A stretch of DNA of 64,000 nucleotides, taken from Haloferax marinisediminis. Lineage in GTDB: Archaea > Halobacteriota > Halobacteria > Halobacteriales > Haloferacaceae. Position numbers and translations under genes: made by a program. Below are positions 1 to 8,014 of the stretch, piece by piece. Numbering within the stretch: position 1 is the first letter of the stretch; every line of letters starts with the position of its first letter. Under the pieces are notes generated by a model. The model searched no databases. It had not been told where the DNA came from and saw nothing but the letters and a program-made list of their open reading frames with translations. The stretch covers positions 185,597 through 249,596 of the forward strand of contig NZ_WKJP01000005.1 of the NCBI RefSeq assembly GCF_009674585.1. Direction: 5' to 3'.

Positions 1-462
1 TTCCACCGGTCGCGCCTCGGCGACCCGCGGGTCCAACGAGCAATCGCACTCTTTGCGACGCTAGTTCTGCTCCCGCTGTTCATCCGGTGGGTCGCCCTCG
101 TTCTCGAAGGGTTCGCCCCGAACCATCCAAAAATCATCGCCGGTCTCCTCTACCCGGTGTTCGCACTTGGCCCGCCGGCCGTGGCACTGTGGCTTCCCCG
201 TGGATACTCTTCGGAGCGCTGGTTTGGACTCGCGTTCCTCGGCTACGGGATTGGATTGGTCGTCGACTTCGGATTCGTCGGCGTCTCTGTCGTTCCCCTC
301 GACCTCGTCCTCCATCGCTTCGTCGTGCTCGTTTCCCTCGGCCTCCTCGCCGTCGTTGGACACCGCCGGTCGGGGTTCGACGACGCGAACTCACTCGCGC
401 TTCCTGCGACTATCGGCCTGTGGATTCTTCTCTTGCTCTGGCCGCTCTTCCTCGGGGTGTAA
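1..462 (+). CDS. C-terminal part of a polytopic membrane protein (truncated by window start)
   Basis: The frame is open from base 1 and ends at a TAA at 460-462, giving 153 residues with no convincing internal start, so the gene begins outside the window. The visible part has about four hydrophobic segments separated by short charged loops (for example around residues 15-30, 45-60, 70-90 and 100-115) and ends in a Leu/Trp-rich helix near the stop. I do not recognise the family. It is co-directional with the solute-binding lipoprotein gene downstream, with a 76-nt gap. Only the membrane location is supported. Confidence 0.6.
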   Translation, partial: FHRSRLGDPRVQRAIALFATLVLLPLFIRWVALVLEGFAPNHPKIIAGLLYPVFALGPPAVALWLPRGYSSERWFGLAFLGYGIGLVVDFGFVGVSVVPLDLVLHRFVVLVSLGLLAVVGHRRSGFDDANSLALPATIGLWILLLLWPLFLGV

Positions 463-511
463 TATAGTTAGGACCCGTGTAATAACGTCTGTAAATCGCT
501 TCATTGGGACG

Positions 512-517
512 TATAGG
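512..517 (+). promoter_or_regulatory. Probable TATA element of the permuted solute-binding lipoprotein gene
   Basis: A TATAGG-type element sits about 27 nt before the ATG at 539, the spacing expected for leaderless haloarchaeal transcripts. No Shine-Dalgarno sequence is visible. The assignment rests on spacing and composition only. Confidence 0.35.
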
Positions 518-538
518 CATCCTGCCCTCCACGTGACG

Positions 539-2395
539 ATGTCATCTTCCCGACTCAGTAGGCGGTCGTTTCTGGCGCTCTCAGGCGTCGGACTGACCAG
601 CGGCTGCGTCAGGCAAATCGAGTCGACGTTCTCGCGTGATCACCAACGACCCCTCTCGTTTTCGATACTGACGGTTCCCGCCGATTCAGATGCAGTGGCG
701 ACGAAACTCGCTCGGTACCTCGCGATACAACTGCAACAAGTCGGTATCGATGCGTCTGTCGTTCCGGTGAGTCGGGAACAACTGCTCCGGTCCGTTCTCT
801 TGAATCACGATTTCGACATCTACGTGTACCGGTTCCCGCTCCCGTGGGACCCGGATTTTCTCAGGCCACTGCTTCACTCTCGGTTCGCACCCGACATTGG
901 CTGGCAAAATCCATTCGGATACGGGGACCTGTCGCTCGACTCGCTGCTCGAACGGCAACGAACTGAACGCGGGGGTGTGCGGAACTCCACGCTCTCAGAT
1001 GCGCAGTACCGAATCGTCGAAAATCAGCCGTTCACACCAGTTGCAGTTCCACACACGGCCCGGGCGACACGCCCAGACCGAGTCGACTGGCCTGTCGGCG
1101 AACCATTACACAGTGTCGCAGCGTATCTCGGAGCGCGCCCGGTCGAAGCCGAGCGGGTTTCGTCCAGCGTGCCACCGACTGCTTCGCCCGCTGGGACACC
1201 GTCGAACGACTCGACACCGACGACGTCGACTGAAACTGTCTCTCAAGCGAATCGGCTTCGAATGACGGTAACCGACGCCCGCCCCACCGAGAACTTGAAC
1301 CCGTTGTCGACGGCGTTTCGGTCCGACGGGACGTTTATTGGACTCATCTACGATTCGCTCGGCCGAGTACTTGATGACCAGATGCATCCGTGGATGGCTT
1401 CGTCGTGGTGGTGGATCGACGACGATCCGACGACGCTCTCGGTCAGACTTCGTGATGGTCTCGAATGGCACGATGGGACCGCTATCACTGCTGGTGACGT
1501 TGCGTTCACGTTCCGGTTCCTCACGGACACGTCGCTCGGAACGCTCGACCAACTCGTCCCGTCACCGCAGTACCGTGGCCGGGCGTCGCTGGTCGAATCG
1601 GTCTCGACAGAGTCCTCACGGGATGTTGTACTGCGTTTCGGTGATGTAGACCAAACTGTCGCACTGCGTGCGCTGTCTGTACCCATCCTTCCACAGCACG
1701 TCTGGGAGCGGTACGCCCGTGCGACGAGCGTGTCGTGGCTCGACGGTGGGCGTATCACAGAAGCGCTCGTTCGGAACAACCTCGACCCAGTCGGAAGCGG
1801 GCCGTTTCGCGTGACTGGAAGTGCTCTCAGGGAGTCACTGTCGATGGAACGGTTCGATGAGCACTTCTTGTCGACGCAAGAACTCGACGGTCCGGTTGCT
1901 CGATTCGAGGGTGGATTCGCGTTCGATGGACTGGAGTTCATCGTCGCTCCCTCCGGGAATGCTGCCGTCAAACTGCTCTCCGATGGTGCCGTGGACGCGA
2001 CGGCTGACCTGCTTTCGTCGGATGCGGTACGGTCGGCACTGGCAACCCCGAACATCAGCGTGCGGACCGGAATGTCTCGGTGGTGTTATCACGTCGGCTA
2101 CAACCTCAGGAAACCACCGTTTACCAACCCACGGTTTAGACGGGCCGTTGCCCGACTCATCTCTCGGCCGTTCCTCACGGAGACGGTGTTCGATGGACGT
2201 GCCCAGGGGGCGGTGTCTCCGCTTGCGACGACGCGGTATGCACCACAAGGACAGCAGTGGGACGACCTCCTCACTGAACTCGGATTCGTCGGCAACTTCC
2301 GAACTGGCAGCCTCGACGTCGACCGTGCCCGCTCGCTGTTCGTGGATGCAGGATACAGCTATTCGACCGGTGGTGACCTTCTGGTGCAAGAATGA
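539..2395 (+). CDS. Tat lipoprotein, family 5 (peptide/nickel-type) solute-binding protein with apparently permuted lobes
   Basis: The 618-aa product starts with a Tat lipoprotein signal (SRRSFLALSGVGLTSGC, lipobox Cys at residue 23), so it should be anchored on the outer face of the membrane. Residues about 37-200 resemble the C-terminal half of an SBP_bac_5 domain (LSFSIL, the VGIDASV strand, WDPDFLRPLLHSRF, then the terminal DRVDWPVGEPL region). After a Ser/Thr/Pro linker (about 205-235), residues 240-618 resemble the N-terminal half (NLNPLSTAF, LRDGLEWHDGTAITAGDVAFTF, VGSGPF, GYNLRKPPFTNPRFRRAV). The protein stops just after the DAGY helix, where canonical proteins continue into the part found here at the N-terminus. 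The ATG at 539 is preferred over upstream in-frame starts because it begins the signal and has a TATA-like GTATAGG about 27 nt upstream. The stop overlaps the next gene by 4 nt. No permease or ATPase genes are adjacent, and the ligand is unknown. Confidence 0.85.
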   Translation: MSSSRLSRRSFLALSGVGLTSGCVRQIESTFSRDHQRPLSFSILTVPADSDAVATKLARYLAIQLQQVGIDASVVPVSREQLLRSVLLNHDFDIYVYRFPLPWDPDFLRPLLHSRFAPDIGWQNPFGYGDLSLDSLLERQRTERGGVRNSTLSDAQYRIVENQPFTPVAVPHTARATRPDRVDWPVGEPLHSVAAYLGARPVEAERVSSSVPPTASPAGTPSNDSTPTTSTETVSQANRLRMTVTDARPTENLNPLSTAFRSDGTFIGLIYDSLGRVLDDQMHPWMASSWWWIDDDPTTLSVRLRDGLEWHDGTAITAGDVAFTFRFLTDTSLGTLDQLVPSPQYRGRASLVESVSTESSRDVVLRFGDVDQTVALRALSVPILPQHVWERYARATSVSWLDGGRITEALVRNNLDPVGSGPFRVTGSALRESLSMERFDEHFLSTQELDGPVARFEGGFAFDGLEFIVAPSGNAAVKLLSDGAVDATADLLSSDAVRSALATPNISVRTGMSRWCYHVGYNLRKPPFTNPRFRRAVARLISRPFLTETVFDGRAQGAVSPLATTRYAPQGQQWDDLLTELGFVGNFRTGSLDVDRARSLFVDAGYSYSTGGDLLVQE

Positions 2396-3204
2396 CCTTC
2401 TCGCCGCTCGTCTCGATACTGCTTAGCGTTCTCGGTGGCGGTGCAGTTGCGCTTCTAATCGCGACACTCGGTATCGTCGGCCCAGAGCGACTGCGGGCTG
2501 CATATGGGACGCTCGGAGAACGCGTTCGAGATTCCTCGAGATACCTCGGGTTGCTCGCCGTCGTTCTCGTCACGAACAAGGTTGCTCGCGACGTCGGACC
2601 GGAGGTCTCGTGGCTCATCGGGTGGAACGTGACGGGCCTCATCTACGCTGTGGAAGGCGACCTCGTCGAACACGTTCAATCACTCGCAACGCCGACGCTT
2701 ACTGCCATCTTGTCGGCTGTCTACCTCTCGGGATACGTCTTCTTGCTCACGTTTCCATTCGTGGCGTATCTGGTCTCGACCGACCGGCGGCCGCTGAAGC
2801 TCACTGCCGTTGCGTACGCGGTCAACTACGGAATTGGGGTGTGCTGTTACATCCTGTTCATCTCCTACGGGCCGCGGAACCTTCTGCCGGGGCAGGTCGA
2901 GTCGCTCCTCTACGTGACCTACCCGCAGACGCAGATTCTCACTCGACAAGTGAACGTGAACACGAACGTATTCCCGTCGCTTCACACGTCGCTGTCGGTG
3001 ACGGCTGCTCTCGTCGCGGTTCGGACACGTGCAGAGTACCCTGTGTGGGCCCTCGTCGCTCCGATTCTTGCGGGTGCTGTCGCCTTTTCGACCATGTATC
3101 TGGGTATCCACTGGGCTGTCGACGTCGTCGCTGGCGCGGTTCTCGGTGTCGCCAGTGTCTCCCTCGCAGATTGGTTCGTAGAGTACCGAACCGGGAGCAC
3201 GTAG
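2392..3204 (+). CDS. PAP2-family membrane phosphatase
   Basis: The 270-aa polytopic protein has about six hydrophobic helices. Its C-terminal half carries the PAP2/inositolphosphotransferase signatures: FPSLHTS at about residues 195-201 (the PSGH-type motif) and STMYLGIHWAVDVVAGA at about 227-243 (the SRxxxxxHxxxD-type motif, His and Asp present). Members hydrolyse or transfer phosphate on lipid phosphates at the outer membrane face, for example polyprenyl diphosphate or phospholipid headgroups. The start overlaps the stop of the upstream solute-binding gene (ATGA, 2392-2395), indicating translational coupling. A role in recycling a lipid glycan carrier would fit the surrounding surface locus, but that is inference. 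Confidence 0.85.
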   Translation: MTFSPLVSILLSVLGGGAVALLIATLGIVGPERLRAAYGTLGERVRDSSRYLGLLAVVLVTNKVARDVGPEVSWLIGWNVTGLIYAVEGDLVEHVQSLATPTLTAILSAVYLSGYVFLLTFPFVAYLVSTDRRPLKLTAVAYAVNYGIGVCCYILFISYGPRNLLPGQVESLLYVTYPQTQILTRQVNVNTNVFPSLHTSLSVTAALVAVRTRAEYPVWALVAPILAGAVAFSTMYLGIHWAVDVVAGAVLGVASVSLADWFVEYRTGST

Positions 3205-3230
3205 TCGCTCGGTTGTGCCACACGGTGGCA

Positions 3231-3236
3231 TTTATC
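3231..3236 (+). promoter_or_regulatory. Probable TATA box of the enoyl-CoA hydratase-like gene
   Basis: TTTATC lies about 28 nt before the ATG at 3262, consistent with a leaderless archaeal transcript. It indicates that the gene has its own promoter and is not simply co-transcribed with the PAP2 gene. Confidence 0.5.
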
Positions 3237-3261
3237 ACTCGCCATCTCAAATCGTTCACAT

Positions 3262-4074
3262 ATGTCGTCAGAGACGATGGACACACGACGGTGGGACACT
3301 ATCGAGACCGATATCGATGGCCACGTCGGGCGGATTACGCTTTCACGCCCGGAGTCGTTGAACACATTCAGCACCGCTCTCGCGACCGAACTCGACGAGG
3401 CCTTACGTGGACTCGACGAGATGGCGACGGTCAGAGCGGTCGTCGTCGATGGAGCAGGGAGAGCGTTTTCGGCTGGAATCGACTTGTCTGAACACGCTGA
3501 CTTCGAGACGAAAGACGAGTACGAAGCGTGGGTCGCAGTGATGGAAGAGCCGTTCCGAACGCTCACGAAGATGCGAACGCCGGTTATCGCCGCTGTTCAC
3601 GGCCACGCCGCAGCGAACGGAATTGGCCTCGTCGCTGCGTGTGACCTGGCAGTGGCCGCTGAAGGAACTCGGTTCGGAGCGACGGCACCCAAAGTCGGGT
3701 TGTTCTGTATGGGGCCTGCTGTCCCGTTACTGTCGTCGCTGACGCGTAAGCGCTGCCTCGAACTTCTCTTGACGGGTGAACTAATCGACGAAGAGACTGC
3801 ACTCGAATGGGGGCTCGTCAATCGCGTCGTTCCCTCGGGTGAGCACACTGCTGCAGCGCTCGAACTTGCAGAGACGATTGCGTCGAAGAGTCCAGTGGCC
3901 GTCCAGATGGGGAAAGCGGCGTTCTACGAGATGGCAGCACTCGACTACGACGACGCGCTCGACTACTCCAACGAACAGTTCGGTGAACTCTGTACGACGG
4001 CAGACGCACACGAGGGTATCGCTGCGTTCCTCGATGGTGAACCGTTGAGTGCCGACGAGTGGCCAGAAGCGTGA
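3262..4074 (+). CDS. Enoyl-CoA hydratase/isomerase family protein (ECHDC3-like)
   Basis: The 270-aa crotonase-fold protein has the characteristic SRPESLNTFS, AGRAFSAGIDLSEH (oxyanion-hole region) and HGHAAANGIGLVAACDLAVA segments. The glutamates that act as general acid/base in typical hydratases are not evident: ANGIGLVAACD lacks the first, and KVGLFCMGPAVPLL replaces the usual PE(I/V)xLG..PGxGGT stretch. This pattern resembles the ECHDC3-like subgroup of uncertain reaction. It is far from the paa genes and appears monocistronic, so its pathway is unknown. Confidence 0.85.
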   Translation: MSSETMDTRRWDTIETDIDGHVGRITLSRPESLNTFSTALATELDEALRGLDEMATVRAVVVDGAGRAFSAGIDLSEHADFETKDEYEAWVAVMEEPFRTLTKMRTPVIAAVHGHAAANGIGLVAACDLAVAAEGTRFGATAPKVGLFCMGPAVPLLSSLTRKRCLELLLTGELIDEETALEWGLVNRVVPSGEHTAAALELAETIASKSPVAVQMGKAAFYEMAALDYDDALDYSNEQFGELCTTADAHEGIAAFLDGEPLSADEWPEA

Positions 4075-4878
4075 GCGAGGTGTCGAAGTTAGTTCTCCGC
4101 AACGAGAATCCGGATGATTGCTGCTTGTTTTGGGCACGTAACTTCGTGAGCTGACCTGTGAGTCCTTCTGTGGGACCCGTTCTGGACCGATTCGCCGAAC
4201 AAATTGAATAATTGACTTATTAGCTCACCTCGTTGTCCGTGGGAGACAACGATGTTTAGCAACTTTGTGCCGTTTTCTGCTGAACTACGAATAAATCGCA
4301 TGCTGCTATACAGAATGCTATCCGGATTTCGGCACAGTTGCATGCGGCGTTCGATGACTCGACGGCGGGTCGTCTCAGCCCTGTCCTGGTAATCTGCATC
4401 CATCTGCTCTTGCGCGGCCAGCGTAGAGTGGCCACAGTCTGCGTTCGCGAGAGCTGTTTGAGGCCCCACCACCTGTGTGATAGTCTTGTGTTTCAGAGGT
4501 TCGGATCGAATGGCTGATACCCTGCCGATCTCAGCTGGAACTACTCGAGTGAGTGAACGTTAGGTGTTGTATTAATCAAAACATATTTTCTTTTGTATAC
4601 TTCATTTTATGAAACTGTAGAATTGGGCGTCTCCGGTCGCTTCAGCTGTTGCCTGAGATTGTACTGCGCGTAGTCGCTTGATTTTCTCCGATAGTCTGTG
4701 TAAATGTGAGTTTAATCTTGAATTTCGAGTCAGTATTCGTGAATGAAGTGCGGTAAAATCACGCTATAAATTTTTGAATAGTACGTAAACTGATATACAC
4801 GATTTCCTGATGCTCAGGGAACCGAGAATAAATTGCCACCAAAGGACTTATGTAATTATCTGGCTGTTAATCTGATGA
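4075..4878. other. AT-rich intergenic region of about 800 nt without a convincing gene
   Basis: Base composition falls sharply here, especially between about 4550 and 4870, where runs such as TTAATCAAAACATATTTTC occur. A minus-strand open frame at 4089-4472 (127 codons) has ordinary rather than acidic haloarchaeal composition and no domain I recognise; it could be a decayed mobile-element gene. No clear inverted terminal repeats or target-site duplications are visible. The right end must contain the promoter of the winged-helix gene at 4879. Confidence 0.5.
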
Positions 4879-5190
4879 ATGGCTAGTAAGCAAGAGGAAC
4901 AATCCGATACGGACGACAATATCAACTGGGATATGGTCAGTTACGCCATCAGCTCCCAGTACCGGCTGACCGTTCTCGAGCGACTCGCCGATGGGCCCGC
5001 CACGCCGACTCGAATTGCGTCTGACACGGACAGACACGTCGCGAACATCTCGCGGTCGATTCAACGACTGAGAAAGCGAGGACAAGTCGAACTCCTCGTC
5101 CCAGAAGACCGGAAGAAAGGTCGCGTATACGGACTCACCGAAGATGGTGAGCGTTCGTGGGACGTAATCCAATCACAGGACCTCGCGTAA
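4879..5190 (+). CDS. Winged-helix DNA-binding protein
   Basis: The 103-aa protein fits a small winged-helix transcription factor (ArsR/MarR-like): SSQYRLTVLERL, then PATPTRIASDTDRHVANISRSIQRLRKRG as helix-turn-helix, then a basic wing (EDRKKGRVYGLTEDGER) and a final short helix. There is no extra ligand-binding or membrane domain. It lies alone, upstream of the DUF1616 gene with a gap of about 145 nt, and is a candidate local regulator of the surface locus. Its target is inferred only from position. Confidence 0.8.
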   Translation: MASKQEEQSDTDDNINWDMVSYAISSQYRLTVLERLADGPATPTRIASDTDRHVANISRSIQRLRKRGQVELLVPEDRKKGRVYGLTEDGERSWDVIQSQDLA

Positions 5191-5336
5191 TTCGGCATCT
5201 AGGCTTCGAATCTCGGCCACTCGCGTGGTTGGTCGCTCAGCAGTATCGTAGTGTTTCAGGGTTAGGTAGGTTCTATACCGCGACCTGTTGGGTTCAGTGA
5301 CTCAACAACAAAGTGTACTCTCTAGTATGACTAAGC

Positions 5337-6344
5337 ATGGTAGAATTACCGATTGTCAAGAACAATGGGCTGTTGCGGGCCCTCGGTGACTTGCAGGTCG
5401 ACGTAATTGCAGGGCTCGTAATACTCATTGGCGCTTCGATGTCGGTGTTGTACACGGACTCGACGGTCGTCAGAGCGGTGTTCGGTATCCCGCTTCTCGT
5501 CTTCCTTCCTGGATATGCCGTTCTCCTCGTCTTGTTCCCCCACACGTACACCGATACGCGAGTTGCCCGTCCTGCACTGGTCACGCTGAACCGCACTCGA
5601 ACAGGGATAACGTTCGTCGAGCGGATGGTCCTCTCGTTCGGAATCAGTCTCGCGTTGATTCCCACACTCGGCATTCTCATCCTGTCGTTCGTTCCCCAGC
5701 CGACCACCGTACTCGTCGTCGGCGCCTTCACAACGATTATCGCAGCAGGTCTTCTCGCCGGTGAGTACCGGCGTCAGCAACTTGCAGAGACAGACCGATA
5801 CGACGTTCCGGTCAAGAGTTGGTTCACGGCCGTCGTCGAATCGTTCACGACCGGAACGGCGAGGACTCGTCGACTGAACGTCGTCCTCGCCGCTGTCGTC
5901 GTGCTCTCTGTCGTGGGGTTCGGGTACGCGCTCACCGTTCCAAACTACGGTGAAGAGTATACGAACCTCTCGTTGCTCACCCAACAGTCGGACGGTGAGT
6001 TCGTCGCATCCGGATACCCCGAGACGCTGTCCTCCGGCGAGACGACTGAACTGTTTGCGAGCGTGACCAACAACGAACGTGAACTGATTCAATACACGCT
6101 CGTGGTCCAACTGCAGCGTGTCGACACCTCGGATGGGTCCGTCTCCGTAATCGAGTACGAAGAGTTGGCACGTGTCTCCCAAGAAGTTGCTCCCGGTGAA
6201 ACGTGGGCCGCCAATCCTGAACTCACCCCCGAGATGACGGGCTCCGACCTCCGCCTTACGTATCTCTTGTACAAGGGTGACGCACCAGCGAACCCAGACA
6301 CCGAAAGCGCATACCGGTCGACGTACATCTGGGTTAGCAACTAA
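5337..6344 (+). CDS. DUF1616 membrane protein
   Basis: The 335-aa protein has an N-terminal block of four transmembrane helices (about residues 18-38, 46-68, 98-120 and 124-146), a fifth near residues 180-200 (VVLAAVVVLSVVGFGYALTV), and an extracellular beta-rich domain starting around residue 205 (NYGEEYTNLSLL). This is the DUF1616 architecture common in haloarchaeal surface-glycan and S-layer regions. No catalytic motif is evident. Neighbours on both sides act on envelope or exported material, so a structural or assembly role at the membrane is plausible but unproven. The ATG at 5337 is used because a nearby ATG at 5326 is out of frame. Confidence 0.85.
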   Translation: MVELPIVKNNGLLRALGDLQVDVIAGLVILIGASMSVLYTDSTVVRAVFGIPLLVFLPGYAVLLVLFPHTYTDTRVARPALVTLNRTRTGITFVERMVLSFGISLALIPTLGILILSFVPQPTTVLVVGAFTTIIAAGLLAGEYRRQQLAETDRYDVPVKSWFTAVVESFTTGTARTRRLNVVLAAVVVLSVVGFGYALTVPNYGEEYTNLSLLTQQSDGEFVASGYPETLSSGETTELFASVTNNERELIQYTLVVQLQRVDTSDGSVSVIEYEELARVSQEVAPGETWAANPELTPEMTGSDLRLTYLLYKGDAPANPDTESAYRSTYIWVSN

Positions 6345-6676
6345 TCGAGACGGATACCCTGTTTTCAGACGTCGCGTTCGCTGTAACGAGAGCGACGCTC
6401 GAATTTCTGCTGAGGAGTCGACACCGCCGTTCGAGCCACTCTTCTTCGAACGACTGCGATGGTCCAGTCAGTCCCGAACACGAACAACTCGGGAGAACTG
6501 TGGTCGCTCTGTGATTATCCGCCGTGGCGAGGTCTGAACCGTACCGTACTTCACTACCGAACTGAGGCAACCGCTACGGGGAGCGCAGTGTCGAAGAGTG
6601 AGGATGCGACAGCGGTGGCCGCAAGAATAGACGTGAGTAGCGATACGCGAGAGGAAGAAAAAGCGAGGTGGCTGGG
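6345..6676. other. Intergenic region between convergent genes, no feature recognised
   Basis: The DUF1616 and FemAB-type genes converge on this 332-nt stretch. I see no coherent acidic coding frame, no RNA gene and no clear long terminator hairpin. Short open frames here have arginine/serine-rich composition typical of out-of-frame reading. Confidence 0.4.
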
Positions 6677-7696
6677 TTATGCGCGCTGACGGAGAGATTT
6701 GTAGAGGTGTGCGAGTGTACCCATTCCTGCCTCACTACGTTCGAGACTGTAGAAGGGGTGGAGAGATGGGTTGAACTTCGATTTGTAGCGGTTGATACGG
6801 CGGTTGTCTGCACCGACGAGGTCGTACGTCGTTCGCCCTCGCTCGATCGCATCGGACATCACCTGCCAGTCGAGCAGGTCGTTGACGGCGATGTCGACGT
6901 CGATGTCGGTCCGCACGCCACCGTGCCATCGGGACACCATGTCTTTGTAATCGGTGACCAGAATCCCACCGACGAAATCACCGTCGACGCGGAGAGCGTA
7001 GGGTCGAATCTGTCCCTCTGGGAGCGTGGTGTACAGTTCCTTCACGAACTCTGCCGTCGTACGGAAGGACACGCCCTGGTCTTCGTACCGCCCGGTGACC
7101 TGTTCGATGATGAGTTCTATCTCGTCGAGCCCGCCTTCTTCGATAGTGAACGAGTCTGCAGGCGCATTTCGAATGTTTGCCCGGGCGTCGCTGCTGAAGT
7201 TCATCAGCACCTCTTCTTCGCCGCCCGTGAGGTCGACGTGATAGGTGTACGATGGAGAGATCGTGAAATCGTTCCAGGTGAACGCCCGGAGGTCTTCGTA
7301 GGCACCGTCGAGGCGGATGTGCGTATACTGTGAACGGATTTCGTTTTGAATCCACTCGAAGCAGCCGTCGATGAACTCGTGGTGTCGACTCTCGCGTTTG
7401 CGCTGTTTCATGTGGTCCATATTGAGGAGCACAGGCCCGAGATATGCGACACGAAGTTCAGGTGGTGGTGAGAACACAGTTTGAATCGGTCCTTTCGAAA
7501 TCTTGAACAGCGGAAAGAGACCGACGACTTCCTGGCCCTTGAACCCGATAAGTGGATACAGCTCCGAGTTAGAATGCTTTGCTTGAATCTCGAGGGCTGC
7601 GTACTGATGAAACAGATTTCCATGGGGTGACCTGGCCACGAACTGGTCCCATTGGTGGATGTCGTCTTCGGTTGCGTACCGTATTTCGATGCTCAT
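6677..7696 (-). CDS. FemAB/GNAT-type aminoacyl- or acyltransferase
   Basis: The 339-aa protein has two GNAT-like halves typical of the FemAB/Acetyltransf_6 family: an N-terminal half starting MSIEIRYATEDDIHQWDQFV with NLFHQYAAL and LGPVLL, and a C-terminal half with SSDARANIRNA, GRYEDQGVSF, DGDFVGGILVTDY and a closing RYKSKFNP. In bacteria relatives add amino acids to peptidoglycan precursors. Archaea lack murein, and haloarchaeal copies occur in glycan clusters where they may aminoacylate or acylate sugars. The start at 7696 is preferred over an in-frame ATG 57 nt upstream because the domain begins there. An ATAACAA-type promoter element lies 33-40 nt upstream. Confidence 0.8.
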   Translation of the reverse strand: MSIEIRYATEDDIHQWDQFVARSPHGNLFHQYAALEIQAKHSNSELYPLIGFKGQEVVGLFPLFKISKGPIQTVFSPPPELRVAYLGPVLLNMDHMKQRKRESRHHEFIDGCFEWIQNEIRSQYTHIRLDGAYEDLRAFTWNDFTISPSYTYHVDLTGGEEEVLMNFSSDARANIRNAPADSFTIEEGGLDEIELIIEQVTGRYEDQGVSFRTTAEFVKELYTTLPEGQIRPYALRVDGDFVGGILVTDYKDMVSRWHGGVRTDIDVDIAVNDLLDWQVMSDAIERGRTTYDLVGADNRRINRYKSKFNPSLHPFYSLERSEAGMGTLAHLYKSLRQRA

Positions 7697-8014
7697 TGTT
7701 CGTAATTTAAAGGGACTTTCTGGGCGCTTTGTTATAGTCTTCTTATAAGTCACGAAAGCTGATTATCTCCGTTTAGGGCGCTCTACCCAGTGTTCGGCTC
7801 CGTTGACAGTCCATCTCCGAACACGACGATTCTGGAACCAGACACGGGTTGGACACCCCTGTATTTGCATCGGTTTCCACATAACCAAGATACTGACACA
7901 GGCTCGCTCTCATCCGATATCTACAGTCTCCGACCGATTCTCCTCCATGCTGATTCCTGGCTACCGCCAGTTGGCAATCCATAACAATACTCCTAGATAT
8001 CCTCAGTGAATCCA
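7697..8014. promoter_or_regulatory. Divergent intergenic region carrying two ATAACAA-type promoter elements
   Basis: The region separates the minus-strand FemAB-type gene and the plus-strand polytopic gene. It holds TTGTTATA at 7729-7736 (TATAACAA on the minus strand) and CATAACAATAC at 7980-7990 on the plus strand, each roughly 25-40 nt before a start codon. The roughly 240 nt between them show no convincing gene. Confidence 0.45.

Noticed and set aside
167..538. Upstream extension of the solute-binding gene frame
   Set aside because: The extension overlaps the upstream membrane-protein gene in another frame, is Ser/Arg-rich, and would bury the Tat lipoprotein signal at residue 125.
4089..4472. 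Minus-strand open frame of 127 codons in the AT-rich gap
   Set aside because: Not acidic, no recognised domain, no promoter and in a low-GC region; could be a decayed gene, so it is only mentioned in the gap entry.
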